Of a stretch of DNA of 8,985 nt, positions 7,259-8,985 are shown piece after piece (position 1 is the first letter of the stretch; each line of letters begins with the position of its first letter). Position numbers and translations under genes: made by a program. The DNA is taken from the NCBI GenBank assembly GCA_034408745.1, contig JAWXCM010000355.1, positions 1 to 8,985 of the forward strand, in the 5' to 3' direction. Below the pieces are notes generated by a model. That model ran no database searches. It had not been told where the DNA came from and saw only the letters and a program-made list of their open reading frames with translations. Source of the DNA: JAWXCM01 sp034408745. GTDB lineage: Bacteria > Acidobacteriota > Terriglobia > Bryobacterales > Bryobacteraceae.

Positions 7259-8314
7259 ATGCTGGACGAGATCAGGGAGCAGCCCGCGGCCCTGGAGCGC
7301 ACCCTTGCCCGTGAGTGGAGCACCGCCGAAGACCTCCGCAAAAGACTACAATCGAGGCCGCCGCGTCTCATTCTCATCGCCGCCCGCGGCACTTCCGACA
7401 ACGCCGCGCAGTTCGGCCGCTACCTGCTGGAGATCACCACCGGCATCCCGGTATCGCTCGCGGCGCCGTCCGTGCTTTCCTTGTACGGAACCAGCCTGAA
7501 ACTACAGGACACGCTGGTGGTAGCCATCTCCCAGTCGGGCGAATCCACAGACACCAACCTGGTGGCCGAGCGCGCCCGTGAAGCCGGAGCCACCACCGTC
7601 GGCATCACCAACGAACGCGACAGCGCCCTCGCCCGCATCGCCGAGCATGTCTTCCACATCCGCGCCGGCCGGGAACAAAGTGTCGCCGCGACCAAAACCT
7701 ACACCGGGCAGTTGCTCGGAATGTACCTGCTGGCTTACGCCTGTGGTGCGCCCATTGAGCTTGATTCGCTGCGCCGCATCCCCGAATACGCGGCTCGCGC
7801 GCTCGATACAGAGGCGGAAATCAACTCCCGCGCCGATCGCTTCACGTATATGACCCAGGCGATCTCAGTGGCGCGCGGGCTCAACTACGCCAACGCGTTC
7901 GAGTTCGCGCTAAAGCTGATGGAGACCTGCTACGTGGTCGCCGAACGTTTTTCCGCAGCCGACCTCATGCACGGTCCCATCGCCATGGTCGAACAAGCGT
8001 TCCCCACGTTCCTCTTTACGCCTGCCGGACCAACCTCGGCGGGAATGCTGGAAATGGTGGAGAAACTGAGGGGATTGAAGGCCGAAACTACGCTGATTAC
8101 CGACCGTGGCAATCGCGACGTGGTGGGGTTGAGAAAGCAGACGATTTGCATCGACGCCGAACTGACCGAAACAGGCTCCAGCCTCCCGGCCGACATCTGG
8201 ACGCCGATCCCGTACATCATCCCGGCGCAGTTGTTCGCAGCTTGCCTGGCGGAAAAGAAAGGGCTCAATCCCGATCAGCCCAGAACGTTGTCCAAGGTCA
8301 CGCTCACACTGTAA
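7259..8314 (+). CDS. Double-SIS sugar-phosphate isomerase/deaminase (GlmS isomerase-like, NagB-II type)
   Basis: The 351-residue product (354 if ATG 7250 is used) is a cytoplasmic protein with two SIS domains and no glutaminase domain. The N terminus MLDEIREQPAALERTL is typical of the family. SIS 1 holds RGTSDNAA (43-50), SQSGES (91-96) and EQSVAATKTYT (139-149). SIS 2 holds EFALKLME (215-222), HGP (238-240) and the C-terminal tail SKVTLTL. By alignment to E. coli GlmS, Glu481, Lys485, Glu488, His504 and Lys603 correspond to Glu215, Lys219, Glu222, His238 and Lys346, so the isomerase catalytic set is complete. Without a glutamine domain it should not make glucosamine-6-phosphate from glutamine. 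The likely reaction is deamination or isomerisation of an amino-sugar phosphate, as in NagB-II, in amino-sugar breakdown or cell-wall recycling. The exact substrate cannot be read from sequence. It begins 37 bases after the secretin gene but has its own promoter. Confidence 0.9.
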   Translation: MLDEIREQPAALERTLAREWSTAEDLRKRLQSRPPRLILIAARGTSDNAAQFGRYLLEITTGIPVSLAAPSVLSLYGTSLKLQDTLVVAISQSGESTDTNLVAERAREAGATTVGITNERDSALARIAEHVFHIRAGREQSVAATKTYTGQLLGMYLLAYACGAPIELDSLRRIPEYAARALDTEAEINSRADRFTYMTQAISVARGLNYANAFEFALKLMETCYVVAERFSAADLMHGPIAMVEQAFPTFLFTPAGPTSAGMLEMVEKLRGLKAETTLITDRGNRDVVGLRKQTICIDAELTETGSSLPADIWTPIPYIIPAQLFAACLAEKKGLNPDQPRTLSKVTLTL

Positions 8315-8319
8315 ACCGA

Positions 8320-8838
8320 TTACCGGCTGGCGCGGTGAGCTTCATCATCGCGCTTGTCCAGCGCCATCAGCGCGGCGGAAATACGCTTGACCGTCTCTTC
8401 TTCCACTTCCACATCGCCGCCATCCAGGGGAAGCTTCGCCATGCTCAGATGAACCAGTTCGTGAACAATAGATAACTCGGTATCGCGAACGATCTCGCCC
8501 CTCGCCAGCGTCGAATCCAGCGGATCCAGTACCTTGATCGTGGCGCTGCGCTTCGGCAGCGACCAGTGGATATTCGCGATCGTGCCCTTTTGCAGGTCCT
8601 TCAGCCGGACCACGCGCGCCTCAATCTTCCATTCCGTTAGCCCGAGCCGCCGTTGCCAGGAATCCAGCCAGCCTCGAAGCAAGACTTCCGTCAGCAGCGG
8701 AGTCTCCTGAGACCCCGGCTGCGCGGACGCCACTGCCGTCGTGCGGGAGGCCGCCGTCTTGGGAGAGGCGGGAGGAGATTCCGGATACACTGCCACTGCC
8801 GTTGCCAGAAGGCAGGCGAGCAAAGCTGCGACTCTCAT
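8320..8838 (-). CDS. Small exported HELVH protein, possible metallopeptidase
   Basis: The 172-residue product begins with a signal peptide (MRVAALLACLLATAVAVYP), then a low-complexity Ala/Ser/Pro/Thr stretch to about residue 47. The folded part runs from WLDSWQRRLGLTEWKIEARV through IHWSLPKRSATIKVLDP (90-106) to TELSIVHELVHLSM (120-133). HELVH (126-130) is a minimal zinc-binding HExxH motif. An acidic EVEEETVKRI (144-153) follows and could give the third ligand. This layout (WxIxV strand, an ATIxVLDP strand, HELxHL helix, EEExV helix) resembles small zincin-like proteins seen in bacteria and phages. I cannot name the family, and substrate and activity are unknown. ATG 8838 gives the signal peptide. 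The stop codon is five bases from the stop of the convergent SIS gene. No Shine-Dalgarno stands out, and a TATTAG lies six bases before the ATG. Confidence 0.8.
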   Translation of the reverse strand: MRVAALLACLLATAVAVYPESPPASPKTAASRTTAVASAQPGSQETPLLTEVLLRGWLDSWQRRLGLTEWKIEARVVRLKDLQKGTIANIHWSLPKRSATIKVLDPLDSTLARGEIVRDTELSIVHELVHLSMAKLPLDGGDVEVEEETVKRISAALMALDKRDDEAHRASR

Positions 8839-8886
8839 ATGCTTCTAATAATTTGCTGAAAAGCATAGCAGATCCAAGCCCCTCTT

Positions 8887-8985
8887 TGTGGGGGGTAGGT
8901 GACATTTTATTCGGGGGGAGGTTGACACATTCGAGCGACGCCGGCTTTACCGATCCATTCGCTCGGTCCATTCCAGGAAACGGAC
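8887..8985. mobile_element. Possible insertion-sequence end with two direct repeats
   Basis: GGGGGGTAGGTGACA (8890-8904) and GGGGGGAGGTTGACA (8913-8927) are direct repeats of 15 bases whose starts are 23 bases apart. The first is preceded by TGT at 8887. Repeated transposase-binding sites near a TG-starting end are typical of IS21-like and some related elements, which would place the element to the right. On the minus strand 8985-8947 reads VRFLEWTERMDR then stop, which could be the end of an element-encoded protein. The matching other end is outside the window, so the call is tentative. Confidence 0.35.

Noticed and set aside
8621..8971. A 116-codon minus-strand frame running from the right edge into the HELVH gene
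   Set aside because: It overlaps the HELVH gene in another frame and crosses the G-rich repeats. No domain is visible.

Overview
The window is GC-rich, roughly 60-65% by eye, and gene-dense. It looks like the chromosome of an acidobacterium, most likely of the Solibacteres/Bryobacterales type. The best clue is a protein remnant at the left edge that ends in the C-terminal signature VENFR, which I associate with the large acidobacterial family of winged-helix/TolB-type beta-propeller regulators. Supporting clues are a lone secretin-like protein, a winged-helix AAA+ ATPase, and genes without clear Shine-Dalgarno sequences. No rRNA or CRISPR array is present.

Layout. Bases 1-831 are gene debris. 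First comes a damaged C-terminal piece of a TolB-like propeller protein. It is followed by a frame-broken remnant of a tyrosine recombinase that still reads LRHTFAPRMAEM. This debris abuts the 3' end of an intact tRNA-Cys(GCA) on the minus strand, the usual arrangement left by an integrated element at a tRNA gene. Divergent from the tRNA is a complete aconitase of the AcnA/IRP1 type (1005-3698, plus). A small exported DUF3574-type protein follows (3748-4176, plus) with its own promoter, whose -10 box sits only six bases before the ATG. A hairpin-bearing gap separates it from the convergent winged-helix AAA+ ATPase (4274-5548, minus).

The ATPase gene is divergent from an exported secretin-family protein (about 5644-7221, plus). 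Next is a double-SIS-domain sugar-phosphate enzyme of the GlmS-isomerase/NagB-II kind (7259-8314, plus), also with a promoter suggesting a leaderless mRNA. It converges, with a five-base gap, on a small exported HELVH protein that may be a metallopeptidase (8320-8838, minus). The right edge (8887-8985) carries two 15-base G-rich direct repeats that may be the end of an insertion sequence lying mostly outside the window.

How the genes work together. Aconitase is TCA-cycle housekeeping, and the SIS enzyme probably handles amino-sugar phosphates. The ATPase/secretin pair is the most interesting unit: a cytoplasmic AAA+ machine and an envelope secretin share a divergent promoter region with no other recognisable secretion genes in view. 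That the two work together is inference from position only. Both edges of the window show signs of mobile DNA, while the centre looks like ordinary chromosome.
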